Source: Siphonodentalium dalli
Lineage: Eukaryota > Mollusca > Scaphopoda > Gadilida > Siphonodentaliidae
Assembly: GCA_032622095.1 (NCBI GenBank)
Contig: CP136069.1
Coordinates: forward strand, 184,069,122-184,133,121
Direction: 5' to 3'
Length of the DNA: 64,000 bases
Positions 9,696 through 20,423 of the stretch are shown in pieces. The translations under genes and the position numbers were made by a program. Below the pieces are notes generated by a model that was not told the origin of the DNA, ran no database searches, and saw nothing but the letters and a program-made list of their open reading frames with translations. Every line of letters starts with the position of its first letter. The first letter of the stretch is position 1.

Positions 9696-10085
9696 AACCG
9701 AAGAATACCTAATAACTAGAGGTCGCGTATATATAGTCCTGGAATTATAAAATCCCTTGCAGTATTAATGAGACAACATTCATTTCATTAACGAAGAATT
9801 CATAATAACTAGAGGTCATATAGTCCATGAAGGATACAATCCCGTGCAGTATACATGAATTCCTAACGACTAGAGGTCGCGTATATATAGTCCCGGAAGG
9901 TTAAATCCCTTGCAGTATTCATGAAACAACATTCACTTCATTAACGAAGAATTCCTAATAACTAGAGGTCATATAGTCCCGGGGGGATACAATCCCGTCC
10001 AGTATACATGAATTCCTAATGACTAGAGGTCATATAGTCCTGGAAGGTTACAATCCCGTGCAGTGTTCATAGAACAACATTCACT
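9696..10085. repeat. Alternating tandem repeats upstream of the TLR
   Basis: Five units begin with 'CTAA.RACTAGAGGTC'-like sequence, at about 9708, 9807, 9868, 9955 and 10,013. Longer units ending 'ACAACATTCACTTCATTAAC' alternate with shorter ones ending 'CAGTATACATGAATTC', so the true period is a pair of about 150 bp repeated twice plus a final unit. Two units carry 'GTCGCGTATATATAG', while the others read 'GTCATATAG'. The block lies directly before the TLR start and probably includes its core promoter. Confidence 0.7.
9728..9735 (-). promoter_or_regulatory. Candidate TATA box of the TLR gene
   Basis: TATATATA, read on the minus strand, lies 45 bp before the TLR start codon. If used, it would give an untranslated leader of only about 15-20 nt. 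It is part of a repeat unit, and an identical TATA-bearing unit sits about 160 bp further upstream. An unseen 5' non-coding exon is an alternative. Confidence 0.35.
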
Positions 10086-10405
10086 TCCAACGTCATCCTA
10101 AACACCAAAAGAAAATGTTTTTTCCAAACAATATAATTATATATTTATCAAAGACGTGTGTTTGTGGTATGTTTCATACCACCGCGAAATAAGATTCCAA
10201 ATCATAACAGTAACAGTTCATATGCGTATAGATTGTCATATGGTCGTGGCCGTGGCTGCTCGGATTGACGAATTACATGTACAGGATCAGACGAAAAACC
10301 AACATTATAACTAAATCCCAGACGTCACGTGGTTTCTGATGAACTACTTACGAACGTAGATTGCGAATGTAACTGCAAACAACAAGTCTTTCTTGTTCGA
10401 TTTAA

Positions 10406-10791
10406 GGGGGACGTCAAGTGAACAATTTTAAATGGAGATTTCCATGCAAATATCCGGAGCAAAAGTTATGTATGAAGCAGTTGTCCGAAACGAAATCATA
10501 TCATTGAAGAGTTAATATGTAACTGGCAGGTAAATTAAAAAATTTTGTTGTAAATATATTTTTAAGAATATTTTCTGGAATTTACATCACATGACCTACA
10601 TTTGAAAAATCAATATAAAGTAAATACACCGACATTATAATTGAACAAGTTCCAAGCAGACCCGCCAGATAAATACCTGTTGTTTCCAATACCACATCAA
10701 TTCAAACTCAGATGCACGTGCACTTTGTAACTTCTGCTACGCTGATTTGTAGGGAAACCCCCTTTAAAAAATTGTCACTTGACTTCCCCCC
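10406..10791. mobile_element. TTAA-flanked MITE-like element (386 bp)
   Basis: The left terminus GGGGGACGTCAAGTGAACAA matches the reverse complement of the right terminus (GGGGGGAAGTCAAGTGACAA), and the match extends into 'TTTTAAA'. TTAA is present immediately outside at 10,402-10,405 and 10,792-10,795. There is no coding capacity. The termini and TTAA sites fit a piggyBac-type non-autonomous element. Confidence 0.65.
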
Positions 10792-10795
10792 TTAA

Positions 10796-11150
10796 CAAAG
10801 TCTTCCTTGTCGAGTTAACACAGTATAACGCTGTTTCCAGTGTTAAAACGAAACAGACGTCACATCAAATGAATTCAGTTTATCGTCGACATTAGCCATC
10901 AGAGAGCGCGAGATACAATCATTATATCAGTAAATGGGTATACGTACCTGTGTATTCCATTAAAATAGAAATGGATGGTCGGTATATAAGTGTTGTGCTG
11001 TTTCAGTTCGATGGGGTTGGATGTGATTAAGATGGGCTTGGATGGGATTAAGCCTCAGGGGAATTTAAATACCACAAGGTCGTTCTTATGGTTACTTCCA
11101 TGAACGTACTGTGATTGGCTTTAATTTCGTGGGCCTCAATTTTCGTGGTT
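10796..11150. other. Gene-free stretch before the truncated short-ORF element
   Basis: No gene. 'GTATATAAG' near 10,981 and 'GATGGG.TTGGATG' repeats near 11,010-11,060 are simple patterns. Nothing further is recognised. Confidence 0.35.
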
Positions 11151-11445
11151 TCTTATAAAAAAGGCTATTTCGTTGGGACGTGAATTCGTCAGTCACATTT
11201 CCAGTTAGCGGTCGAGCGGATATGACGTATTGTTCACACTGCGTCTTATCGCTGTTCCCGTTGACTGGTCTGAGTCGCTTGTGGGTTGTGTGGCCGTCCC
11301 GTCGGGACAGCTGCACGACCGACTTAGGTGAGCTGTTTACTGACTTGGCAGAGGATTATGGATTTAATCCCCTCTGCTTCGTTAGCGGCCTTGGACAGAC
11401 TGCTCGTAGTTGATACCCTCAGCTGGACACTTCACCAGGCTAAGG
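11150..11445 (+). mobile_element. Truncated relative of the 3.4-kb short-ORF element
   Basis: A TATA-like TTATAAAAAA near 11,153 is followed by 'GGTTGTGTGGCCG' (compare 3.36 kb), then an ATG at 11,358. The peptide it opens aligns without gaps with the start of the 3,436 ORF, with 14 of 25 identical residues including MDLI, LAA and VVD. Similarity ends near 11,443, where a different repeat ('CCAAACGACGGATTTTTGTC') begins, so the ORF is interrupted. Confidence 0.5.
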
Positions 11446-11565
11446 CCCGTTCCAAACGACGGATTTTTGTCGACTCGAATCTAATTGTATTAAATCCGTC
11501 GGTGATGCGTCTGCAGTCGATTTTGTTACAGACGGACGCATCTTTGTCGCGTCGAATCTAATACA
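11443..11565 (+). repeat. Copy of a dispersed repeat, inverted relative to 12,787-13,005
   Basis: 'CAAACGACGGATTTTTGTCG' followed by 'ACTCGAATCTAAT' is the reverse complement of sequence at about 12,965-13,000. The two copies face each other across the AT-rich satellite. Confidence 0.55.
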
Positions 11566-11599
11566 TCGGTCGATTTATTTAGGTGGATTCCCGGTTACC

Positions 11600-11856
11600 G
11601 TCAAAAATTGGTCACGCGTAGATATAGAGGCCTATATATACCGGTATATGTTATACATATATATACTAAAATACAGTATAAATTATGTATATATATATAT
11701 ATATATGCGCGACAGCAGCGCGAATATATGTGCTCATGTATATGAGGGTGTATATAGTACATGCAGGTATATAATATACTATAATAGGCGCTACAAATAA
11801 ATGTATATCGTGCAACCAATTGCCATCTATATATGTGTATACCATGCATGTAAATA
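11600..11856. repeat. AT-rich simple-sequence stretch
   Basis: Runs of alternating TA around 11,640-11,710 with interspersed CA/TG motifs. Open frames here are biased in composition and not credible as genes. Confidence 0.5.
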
Positions 11857-12557
11857 CCGGTATACAAGAATTATTATAAATCAGAGACTACCACCCCCTA
11901 CCACTTATAATAAGGATTACCGGAATATATTAATTATTATAAATCATAGGCTACCACCCTATATCCTTTATAATAAGGAATACCGGTATATATGAATTAT
12001 TATAATTCATAGGCTACTATCCATACCCCTCATAATAAGTAATACCGGTTTATATGAATTATTATAAATCTGAGACTACCACTCTGCCCCTTATAATAAG
12101 GAATACCGGAATATATTAATTATTATAAATCATAGGCTACCACCCTATATTCTTTATAATAAGGAATACCGTGATCTATGAATATTATAAACCATCGGCT
12201 ACTATCCCTACCCCTCATAATAAGTAATACCGGTATATATAAATTATTATAAATCATAGGCTACCACTCTGCCCCTTATAATAAGTAATACCTGAATATA
12301 TGAATTATTATAAATAAGAGGTTACCACCCATATACCCCTCATAACAAGTAATGCCGGTATATATGAATTATTATTAATCAGTGGTACCACCCCTACCCC
12401 TTATAATAAGTAATACCGGTATATATTAATTATTATACATCAGAGACTACCACCCCTATCCCTTACAATAAGGAATATCGGTCTATATGAATTATTATAA
12501 ATCAGTTGCTACAACCCATATCTCTTATACAGGTATATATGAATTATTATAAATCAT
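11857..12557. repeat. Satellite array with 61-63-bp unit, about 11 copies
   Basis: Each unit contains 'GAATTATTATAAATC', then 'GGCTACCACCC', then the palindrome 'CTTATAATAAG', and ends 'ATACCGGTATATAT'. Measured spacings between successive 'AATTATTATA' are 63, 62 and 61 bp. Copies differ by point changes and small indels. Confidence 0.8.
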
Positions 12558-12786
12558 TGATAATATATCCATTATAAGATGTGAGTCAGTGACATGCCAT
12601 GTTCGTTGAGAAATAAAACTGCCATAATAATTAAAATTTTCACAATGTTACCTAAGCAATTCTTATAGATATATCTTTCTTTATAACAAAAAGAGCGTGC
12701 GACAAATGACGTCATGTGGGTATTTCCGCAGATAAGGGGAACTCCCTCATTATTATACCATTATCATATCATTATCATTTGCATTC
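12558..12786. other. Spacer after the satellite
   Basis: AT-rich sequence with no gene or named repeat. Confidence 0.35.
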
Positions 12787-13005
12787 GTTATTCGGAAACT
12801 TTCGGCTCTTCTCCGTCGTTTGAAACCAAGACGGATTTCAGACGCATCACCGACGAAGATTCGTCTTAATTGGACGGAGATTCGTCTGTGGTGCGTCTGA
12901 CAAGGATCTAATTGTTTCAAACGTCGCATTTTGGACGCATTTAATACAATTGTGGGTCTGGTATTAGATTCGAGTCGACAAAAATCCGTCGTTTGAAACA
13001 TACCT
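12787..13005 (-). repeat. Dispersed repeat, longer copy of the 11.45-kb unit
   Basis: Contains 'CCGTCGTTTGAAAC' near both of its ends (about 12,814 and 12,989) and several 'ACGCATC'/'GACGGA' motifs. Its right part is the reverse complement of 11,443-11,480. The 95-codon frame across it is not supported as a gene. Confidence 0.5.
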
Positions 13006-14130
13006 AAGGGAGGCTTCGTGTGGCTGTCTGTGGAGTACATGACTGGGTTTTACATACAAGTTATGACCACTTACCTCACGGTTACATATCCATAAAACAG
13101 TCCACATGACAGTTAATCCTAATATTTATATACATTTAACGAAAAAGCCACTTTTGTAAATGTATTTAAATCGAAAAGTGTATCGTGACAAAACCAGCCC
13201 AAAATATCCCATAGCACCCTTGGCAAAAGTTAACAGGAACAATTGAAACCCGATGATTTATTAAGTCAATCCTGCGCGAATCCAAATGCGCCCAAAACAT
13301 TACGCGTTCGTCTTTCCAAACCCTAACGACGCATCGATGTTGTTATGAGCTTGCAGTTATTAGCTGTTGCGCATTCACCGAGAAATAACTGCAACTAGCC
13401 ACGTGGGCGCCGACCAATCAGAATGCTGGATTTAGTGATGACAACACTTAGTATGTAAATATAACTGCATAACCTTAATCGAAACAGGAGTTATTTATTA
13501 AATATTATCGTCACGACCGTTCTGGTAGCACAACATGACACTCACAAGTGTAACAGACATCTTTCGCGTAACAAACTACTGTCTATTATATATTTTGGAA
13601 CATATGTCTGTCTGCATGTCTGTGCATATGTGTGTGAATGTATGTGTGTTATAGACTCGAAAACTGCTCGACCTATCCGATTCAAATTTGGTATGTAGGC
13701 CTACTTTGATCCCGGGAACAATATGGGTGGGTCCAATTTCACATGCGGTCGTGTTCTTTACCATGACCTTGACCTCGCTCATATACGCTCATATATAGGC
13801 ATGTTCTGGACCGATCTCCAGACGCTGTATATTCTGCCCAGACGGATCCGGAGGCGATCACAAACAAATCCCTAAATAGCCCAGACGAAGTATACAATAA
13901 TTACGAATAGGGTACTACGTCAATAGTTGTGTTATTTATCTGACGTACGATTATTAGTAATAAGTTCGAGAATCTGCTCCTCAATGTGGGAGTTGACTCT
14001 AATATTGTGTTCGTAAATTATATTCGCAACGTGGCCTTAATTTATATCTCGTATTGACAAGCGCATCATGCGTCATCGTGAAACATGATAATTAAGAAAA
14101 ATAATAGTCACGTCAACAATAACCACCTTA
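13006..14130. other. Gene-free stretch with a dispersed repeat fragment
   Basis: At about 13,590-13,780 a (TG)-rich segment leads into 'CGACCTATCCGATTCAAATT' and a 'TTTGGTA' motif. The arrangement is very like that at 20,870-20,960 and 47,310-47,480, suggesting a dispersed retroelement tail. The remainder is unremarkable. Confidence 0.4.
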
Positions 14131-14310
14131 CTGCGAGTGGCAAGAAGATCGAGCGACATGATTTTCTCACAAACGAACTCGCAGTTATCAATTCTGAGAA
14201 AATCGTTTTGGGCCGTCCGAAAACTTTACGATTATACTATTAGCTATTATTACCAGTATTATAATTCATTATTCGATAGATGTACATGTATATTGGTATC
14301 GCTCTTAGTC

Positions 14311-14810
14311 AAGTCTGCAAACAGCGGGTCTGTCATTTGCAGAATGAGGTCCACAGAGGGTGAATTTAGTGACGCTACCCCGCATATATAGCGGGCTAGC
14401 ATCACTAAATTCACCCTCTGGGGACCTCAACTGCTATGGTAGACCTAGGATCAGATAGAAGATTCCCAGTTAAAGTTGGTGATGTTCACCCATTGGGCGC
14501 CTCGATTATGGATTATATCTTCTGCAAATTAGGGGATATAGAAACTTCCCAGAAGGGAAGACATAGCTAAAAACGACGTTAATTTGATACTATAGATACT
14601 TCCCAGAAGATGAGGCCTAAGCAGAACGAGGTCCCCAGAGGGTGAATTTAATGGTGCTAGCCCGCTATACGGGATAGCGTCACTAAATTCACCCTCTGGA
14701 GACCTCATTCTGTAAATGACAGACACGCTATTTGCAGGCTTGCACTTGCCCACTGTGTGGGTTAGCGTCATTAAATTCACCCTCTGGAGACCTCATTCTG
14801 TAAATGACAG
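14311..14810. mobile_element. Composite foldback element with repeated 'ACCTC...GAGGT' termini
   Basis: A perfect-looking hairpin at 14,346-14,428 has about 38-bp arms beginning GAGGTCC.CAGAGGGTGAA and ending GACCTC. A second at 14,638-14,706 has the same arms, and a third right-hand terminus lies at about 14,763-14,800. Outside the first and last arms the similarity continues ('TGTCATTTGCAGAATGAGG' against its reverse complement). The roughly 210 bp between hairpins is also present at 43.85-44.05 kb. This is a multi-ended terminal-inverted-repeat element with no ORF. Confidence 0.65.
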
Positions 14811-14918
14811 GCACCTTATTCTCAGGCCTGCTCTTAGTCTGCACACAGTTTTCGCATTTGTCGTATCCTAAATAGTGTTCCCACTTTCTCCTATACTGGA
14901 GCGAGTTGTCCCGGGAAA

Positions 14919-17599
14919 TTATACTGTGGTGGGTTGTTCCCATGTGTGATGATCCGATCGACCTTTGTCCGGTTGTTGCCGAAGCGGGTTGTCGCCAGGT
15001 CGGGTAGTCACATTCCCCTCATTTCCAACTTTATTCAACTGAATTTCGTTCCTCAAGTCCCTAATTTCACTTTGTGTTGAGGATATCGCCGCCAAGATTT
15101 TACGGTTGCGTTCCTCCAATCTATCATCAATGGTTGAAACAGCATCCATAGCCGCGCTCAACTGTGTGCTGAGACTATCAAATACTTCTTGAATTCCACT
15201 TGACAAATCACAAACACCGTGGGCTGGTCTGTGGCATGCGACTTTCAATGTTGTGGATAGATCACCTTGGTTGCGACCATAATACGCTATGAGGTCTGGA
15301 ATACTATTAAACTTAGTAGAACTAATATGAACGCGCCCATCTCCGCAATGTTTTATGTTGCAGTGCTGAAACCTCGCAGATCTAGTATGCCTATTTATGT
15401 TAACAGATGGAAACGTAAGATGGTCTATAAGAATACTAAGAACAAACTTGCCGGTATGCGCACTCATTCTTACTAAGAACGCACCTTTCTTTTTACCGGG
15501 AAGCCCAAGTATCATCTCACATTCGTTCATTGTCATTTCACCAACGAACCAATCGTAACCTTCCAGCGTCTCTTCTGTGATGGCAGATTGTACGGGCGCA
15601 GTCAATTCGCCCCCTATCGGCGATCGTCGCACATCAAAATTCATACTAACGCTTACTTCGCGGTCTAAATTAGAGTCATCTCCCTTCATACCAGAATCCA
15701 TTCTGACGCTTACGTAATGATCTAAAGTAGAGTCATCTTCCTTCATATCAGAATCCATTCTAACTGTTCCTTCACGATCTAAAGTAGAGTCATCTCCCTT
15801 CATATCATAATCCATTCTAACTTCAACTTCACGATATAAAGTAGAGTCACCTCCCTTCATATCAGAATCCATTATAACCGTTACTTCCCGATCTAATGTA
15901 GAGTCACCTCCCTTCATATCAGAATCCATTCTAACCGTTACTTCACGATCTAAAGTAGTGGCATCTCCCTTCATATCAGAACCCATTCTAACGCTTACTT
16001 CACGATCTAATGTAAAGTCATCTCCCTTCATATCAGAATCCATTCTAGCTGTTACTTGATGATCTAATGTAGAGTCATCTCCCTTCATATCAGAATCCAT
16101 TCTAACGCTTACTTCACGATCTAATGCAGAGTCATCTCCCTTCATATCAGAATCCATTATAACTGTTACTTCACGATCTAAAGTAGTGACATCTCCCTTC
16201 ATATCAGAATCCATTCTAACTCTTACTTCGCGATATAAAGTAAATTCATCTCCATTAGTGTCCTCCGCGTCCAGTAATTCCTCAACTCTTCTGATCTGTT
16301 GTGAAGTTTCGTCACAAGTTTGTTGGTGCTCTTCTGGTAAGTAGTTTTCATTCATAACAGTGAACTGTGTCGTGCATAAAGTAAAGTTATCTCCCTTGAT
16401 ATCAGTGAACTGTGCCGTGGCACGAGCATTTGGTATATCCGAACGCCGTTTGATACCGTTATCCACCTGCGCTTCGGACACTGATTCCGAATCTGAACTA
16501 TCTTTTGTAACCTTTTTTCGGCAAATGGCTAATATTTCGACATCTTCTTCCTTATAAACAACGTCTACATTTGTATCAGCGATTGTTTCTGCATCTTGTT
16601 TGTGGGCTTTATGTTGCGCTGGTGCTATTGTCATTGTATGTGTTCGATCAATAGTTTGTGCTACATCATTTTGTATTTCTTGCGCTGGTGATAGTTCCGG
16701 TGTTGTTGCTATTGGTCGTTGTTGCCGCCTTCTTCGCCTTGGTGGTGGAATTGGAGGTCCTTTGTGACAACCACTATCATGTTTCTCCACAGCGTGTGGA
16801 AATTGCAAGCTCTCTTCATTTTTATCTGAGAAATCTCGTATTACACTATTGATGTCGCTCCTTTGTGTTCCTCTCTCCACAGTTGCAGATGAAGAAGTAC
16901 CTGGCAACAGCCCATGATACACGTGGTTTGACGTGACTGGCAACAGCCCTTCTTGATACGCGTAACTTGTCGCCGATTGCCCAATACTCTTCTCGCTTGA
17001 GCGCCTCTCGTGGATCACACTGGTACACCCCGTAAATCCATGCACCGAATTCACCGGTCTGTGACACAATCTTCCTAAATGTTTCAATAAGTGACTTTCG
17101 TTATTTCTATAATAATCGATAATATCTGGGATGCTATTAAAAATCAAACTCTTTTCTACATACATTTGACCGAAAGGGTTGGCGTAGATTTTGTAGTGCG
17201 CCACGTGAACCGTTCCAATGAATCCATGGTCTGTCTGTGTCTTTCGAAAAACGCTCAAAACATACGTTCTAAAGAATTCAGTTCTGACAACAAACGAACC
17301 ATCCTCGTTTTGTGGCAGACAGAGTATACCATCACATTCTTGTATCGTCATTTTACCGACGAACCAATCATAGTCTTCTAAAATTGTATACCTACAACAT
17401 TCCCATGTGCTTGGTTGAGGTTCTGTGGTGCGATATAGTGGTTCTAGGTTCCAAACTGGTATTATATGGTGACAACTAACCGCTTCTTGGTTATCATGAA
17501 TGCGGTTCTTCGTTGTGTCGACGGGGTCTGTTTCAGAATGACGATGATGTCTGTTGAAGTCGACTGAATTCGCTGTTTGGTCACGATCGTCGTGGGTTG
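14919..17599 (-). CDS. Tandem-SH2 adaptor-like protein with central 19-residue repeats
   Basis: Predicted cytosolic adaptor that would bind phosphotyrosine peptides. The frame stays open to an ATG at 17,732 (937 codons), but an acceptor 'TTTTTATTTCAG' just before 17,599 suggests an intron there, so I place the exon start at 17,599 with upstream exon(s) unseen. Residue numbers count from 17,732. Domains: SH2-1 (about 120-226; 'SFVVR' with R150, 'HYKIY'), a proline/arginine stretch (326-340; 'PPIPPPRRRRR', a possible SH3 ligand), about ten tandem 19-residue repeats (507-697; consensus 'MDSDMKGDDSTLDREVTVR'), SH2-2 (725-836; 'AFLVR' with R755) and a C-terminal coiled coil (about 843-900). Both SH2 domains keep the arginine that contacts phosphotyrosine and open with the shared 'YDWFVG', so they probably arose by internal duplication. 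No kinase domain follows. Named orthologue not recognised. Confidence 0.8.
15636..16250 (-). repeat. In-frame 57-bp minisatellite within the SH2 gene
   Basis: About ten copies of a 57-bp unit, recognisable by 'CTTCATATCAGAATCCATT', encode the 19-residue repeats. The length is a multiple of three and no copy carries a stop, as expected if the protein constrains the array. An older, degenerate copy ('DIKGDNFTL') lies upstream at about residues 444-452. Confidence 0.85.
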
Positions 17600-17732
17600 C
17601 TGAAATAAAAATTATAACGATTAAACATTGACTGTTTCGAGGACAATAGAAATTTGATCCGAATAGTGCACTAAAGCTGAATTGATCATGCTCACATGTA
17701 CCCATGGTCTCGAAACGTTCATTAGAGCACAC

Positions 17733-18280
17733 AGGATCTCGAAACTTTTATTTGAGTACACATGAAGGATTGCAAAATATTGATTGAAGTACCCAGGATC
17801 CAGAAACGTTGATTAGAGTATCAACGATACTTTAAGCGTTGATGACAGTTTAGTTTACTTTATTTGTCAGAAAGCATATAAATTTAACGCTGTCAACCCG
17901 TTTAGTTACAGAGGTATATCTTGGAGGAAGCATGCTGTGGGGACCTCACGAATTCACATTAAGAAGTCGGAATGATGGGCGCGAATTGATTTTGACAGTC
18001 CTATATGACTATTCTTGGGGGAGGTACCTCACTAAGGTAGCTATTTTGGACTGTCATGTGTTGTAAGATAATGGGAGATAACCAAAATGCACCACGACGA
18101 AGGTGGCAGGTTTGAAGAATTTATGGGTTTCAGATCCCTATAATACAAACTGTAGGAGAAATTGATACAACAATATGATACAAAGTGCATATTCACTAGA
18201 TATGTTGCCCATCTTCAAATGTCGAGAAATGGTCAATAACTGTAAAATAAAAAACACAAAACATTTATATGTCGAAAAAT
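17733..18280. other. Region expected to hold upstream SH2-gene sequence; nothing identified
   Basis: Short direct repeats near 17,720-17,830 ('GAAACGTTGATTAGAG' and variants) are visible. I could not identify a convincing first exon for the SH2 gene. Confidence 0.35.
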
Positions 18281-18510
18281 GGCAATAACTCCGCCAAAAT
18301 GACCCCGACAGAACTAAAAATCGCAGGTGCGCAGGTGCCCATGTTGGTTGATATCTGTGCCAAGTCTTACAAAATATACTAGAAAATGACGGAATACAGA
18401 TTATATGTCGAAAAAGGGCAAAAACTCCGCCAAAATTACTCCGACTGAAGTCAAGGTCGCAGGTGCGCAGGTTCCCATGCTGGTTGACATCTGCGCCAAA
18501 TTTTGACCCG
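18281..18510 (+). repeat. Two tandem copies of a dispersed 137-bp repeat
   Basis: 'ACTCCGCCAAAAT.ACYCCGAC' followed by 'GTCGCAGGTGCGCAGGT' style sequence occurs at about 18,285 and 18,423. The same family is at 36,820-37,180, where three copies occur. Repeats with this wording are widespread in bivalve genomes. Confidence 0.55.
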
Positions 18511-18774
18511 ACAAAGACAGAATACAAGCTTAGACAAATAAATTCGGGCGTCCGTACGAGTCCAGAGGTACTTGTGCAAAAATGTTTTGTGGGGTGCAAA
18601 ATGGTCACCACAGGTAGTTGTGCGTAGCAACTTAGGACAAAAACTGAGGGGTGACAGGGGCCGAAAATTGTGCAATCTCGGTGGGGCGTGGGGTGAGAGA
18701 ATGGCCAAATTGTGTGGGGAATCCATGTCCGTATGTACTTAAGTAGACATGTTGGGTGAAATTGGCGAATATTG

Positions 18775-19050
18775 TAGGGTACACACGTCCACTATTGTGC
18801 ATATCATCTCATTCGGTTCAAAGGCGTGCGTTGCAATGTCGATTCTTCGTGCGCATGGGTGTTGTGACAGAAAAAATATCTGCGATTTCTCCATGGGTTA
18901 ATTTATTTACAGGGTTGTTCAGATAATAAGTTCAACAAACTACGTTAGGCTGTCTGCTGAACTTATTATTTTAACATCGCTCCACGTGAATGAATGGGAA
19001 TCAAGTAACTATTTGTCACCTACTATCCAGTATTAAATGGTTAAAGCCAC
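18775..19050 (+). repeat. Dispersed repeat shared with 27.5-28.1 kb
   Basis: 'TAATAAGTTCAACAAAC' followed by 'TGTCTGCTGAACTT' and the upstream 'GTTGTGACAGAAAA' block are repeated in the same order at about 27,945-28,080. Confidence 0.5.
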
Positions 19051-19204
19051 ATGGCGGTTTGTGCTAAAAAAAATAATATTCGTTTTGAATTTGTCCAGGT
19101 AAAAAATAGGTAGATAAATTCCTAAACTATCTTTCTACGACAAATTTATGTCCCAAAAAAAGACGCATTTAACAACAAAATCGATGTGTTTGTGACCTCA
19201 ACAA

Positions 19205-19670
19205 TCACAGTGGCTAAACCGTATAAACATATAATCGGAAGTTGCTTTCGCCACGACGAAAACTTTTATTTTTAGAACATAAATACTATTGAAGAATCAA
19301 AACAGCACCATACAAACAAGTTTTCAGACCGGATAGACAGTTTCCCCACAGCAATAAACGTAAGTATAAATTGTACATACACATTTGCCGATCGCAAGCG
19401 GGCTCCATTTGAGCGAAGGACCTTTTTTATAGATAAAACGGCAGTGATCATTTCAAAAATAATTTTCTCGCAAAAATTCCCTCTTCAAATGTCATTTTAA
19501 CACATATACAGCATCTATCGGAAATCCCACTATATTGCAACGGAATGGCCGTTGTGTGTGCAACATATATTGACATTACTTGCTCGAGTGTATTCACAAT
19601 CTGAAAGTAGAGACTATTTATTTGGACACCTCACTCGTACAGTCTCTGTACGCCTAGTTGCTTATGTTGC
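19205..19670 (+). repeat. Left arm of a long inverted repeat
   Basis: About 466 bp that match the reverse complement of 22,938-23,398. Matching blocks include 'GGCTAAACCGTA', 'TTTTCAGACCGGATAGAC' and 'CAATCTGAAAGTA'. Its outer edge carries the end of a coding remnant whose peptide ends 'HIIGSCFRHDENFYF' then stop, which is also present on the right arm. Confidence 0.65.
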
Positions 19671-20423
19671 TGATCACTAGTAAGTTGTCAAAAATCTGTA
19701 CGTCAAGTTGTGATGATGGGATTTGTGTGTAAAGAGGGAACCATGAATTAGGTTTCCATATTAAACATGTTCCGACCCGATGGTCATTATTACGCTTCAA
19801 TAACAATGACGAAGGCACTGTTTCGTTCCACATCCGTATTCCGATTTCTCGACCAAATTTGTTTTGATATATTCAAGCACCGAACGTAACTATGTTTATC
19901 AGTAGATACCGTGCTGAAATGTTTAAGTGCATTTGAAATCTAATTTAAAATGTATTATGACATTGAATTACTTGATGTAGTTCATCGAAAAGCATGGTAC
20001 GTAATTGAAGACTTCTGATCTACATGTATACATATAATGCATATTACTTCTCAAGTTTTCCGGTGACTCAAGAGATGAAGCTCTATCTTTTCAAATAAAA
20101 GAAGCAAACATAATATAATAATGTAGAATTAAACTTATTGAAAAACATAAAACCTTGAAAAGTCTTGAATGTTCGTCATCAGGAGTGATTTATTTATTTA
20201 AGCGACAGGAAACTGAAATATGCATGTACAACCAAAATCGACATCCCATGACATCTCTCTTAACGGGGTACTTCCGTACAATTAGCACACCTTTTCAGAT
20301 CGATATTATGATCAGAATACACATTTAGGCACAGTGAACCGTAAAATACAGTCTATCTATCATTGTTTCTCCAGTTAACGAACATAGTCAATTGCGATAT
20401 TGTCGTCCAAATTGTGACACTTT

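Noticed and set aside
17600-17732. N-terminal 43 residues of the SH2 open frame as coding
   Set aside because: A strong splice acceptor lies at their end, and the composition looks like intron sequence read through. Kept only as an alternative start.
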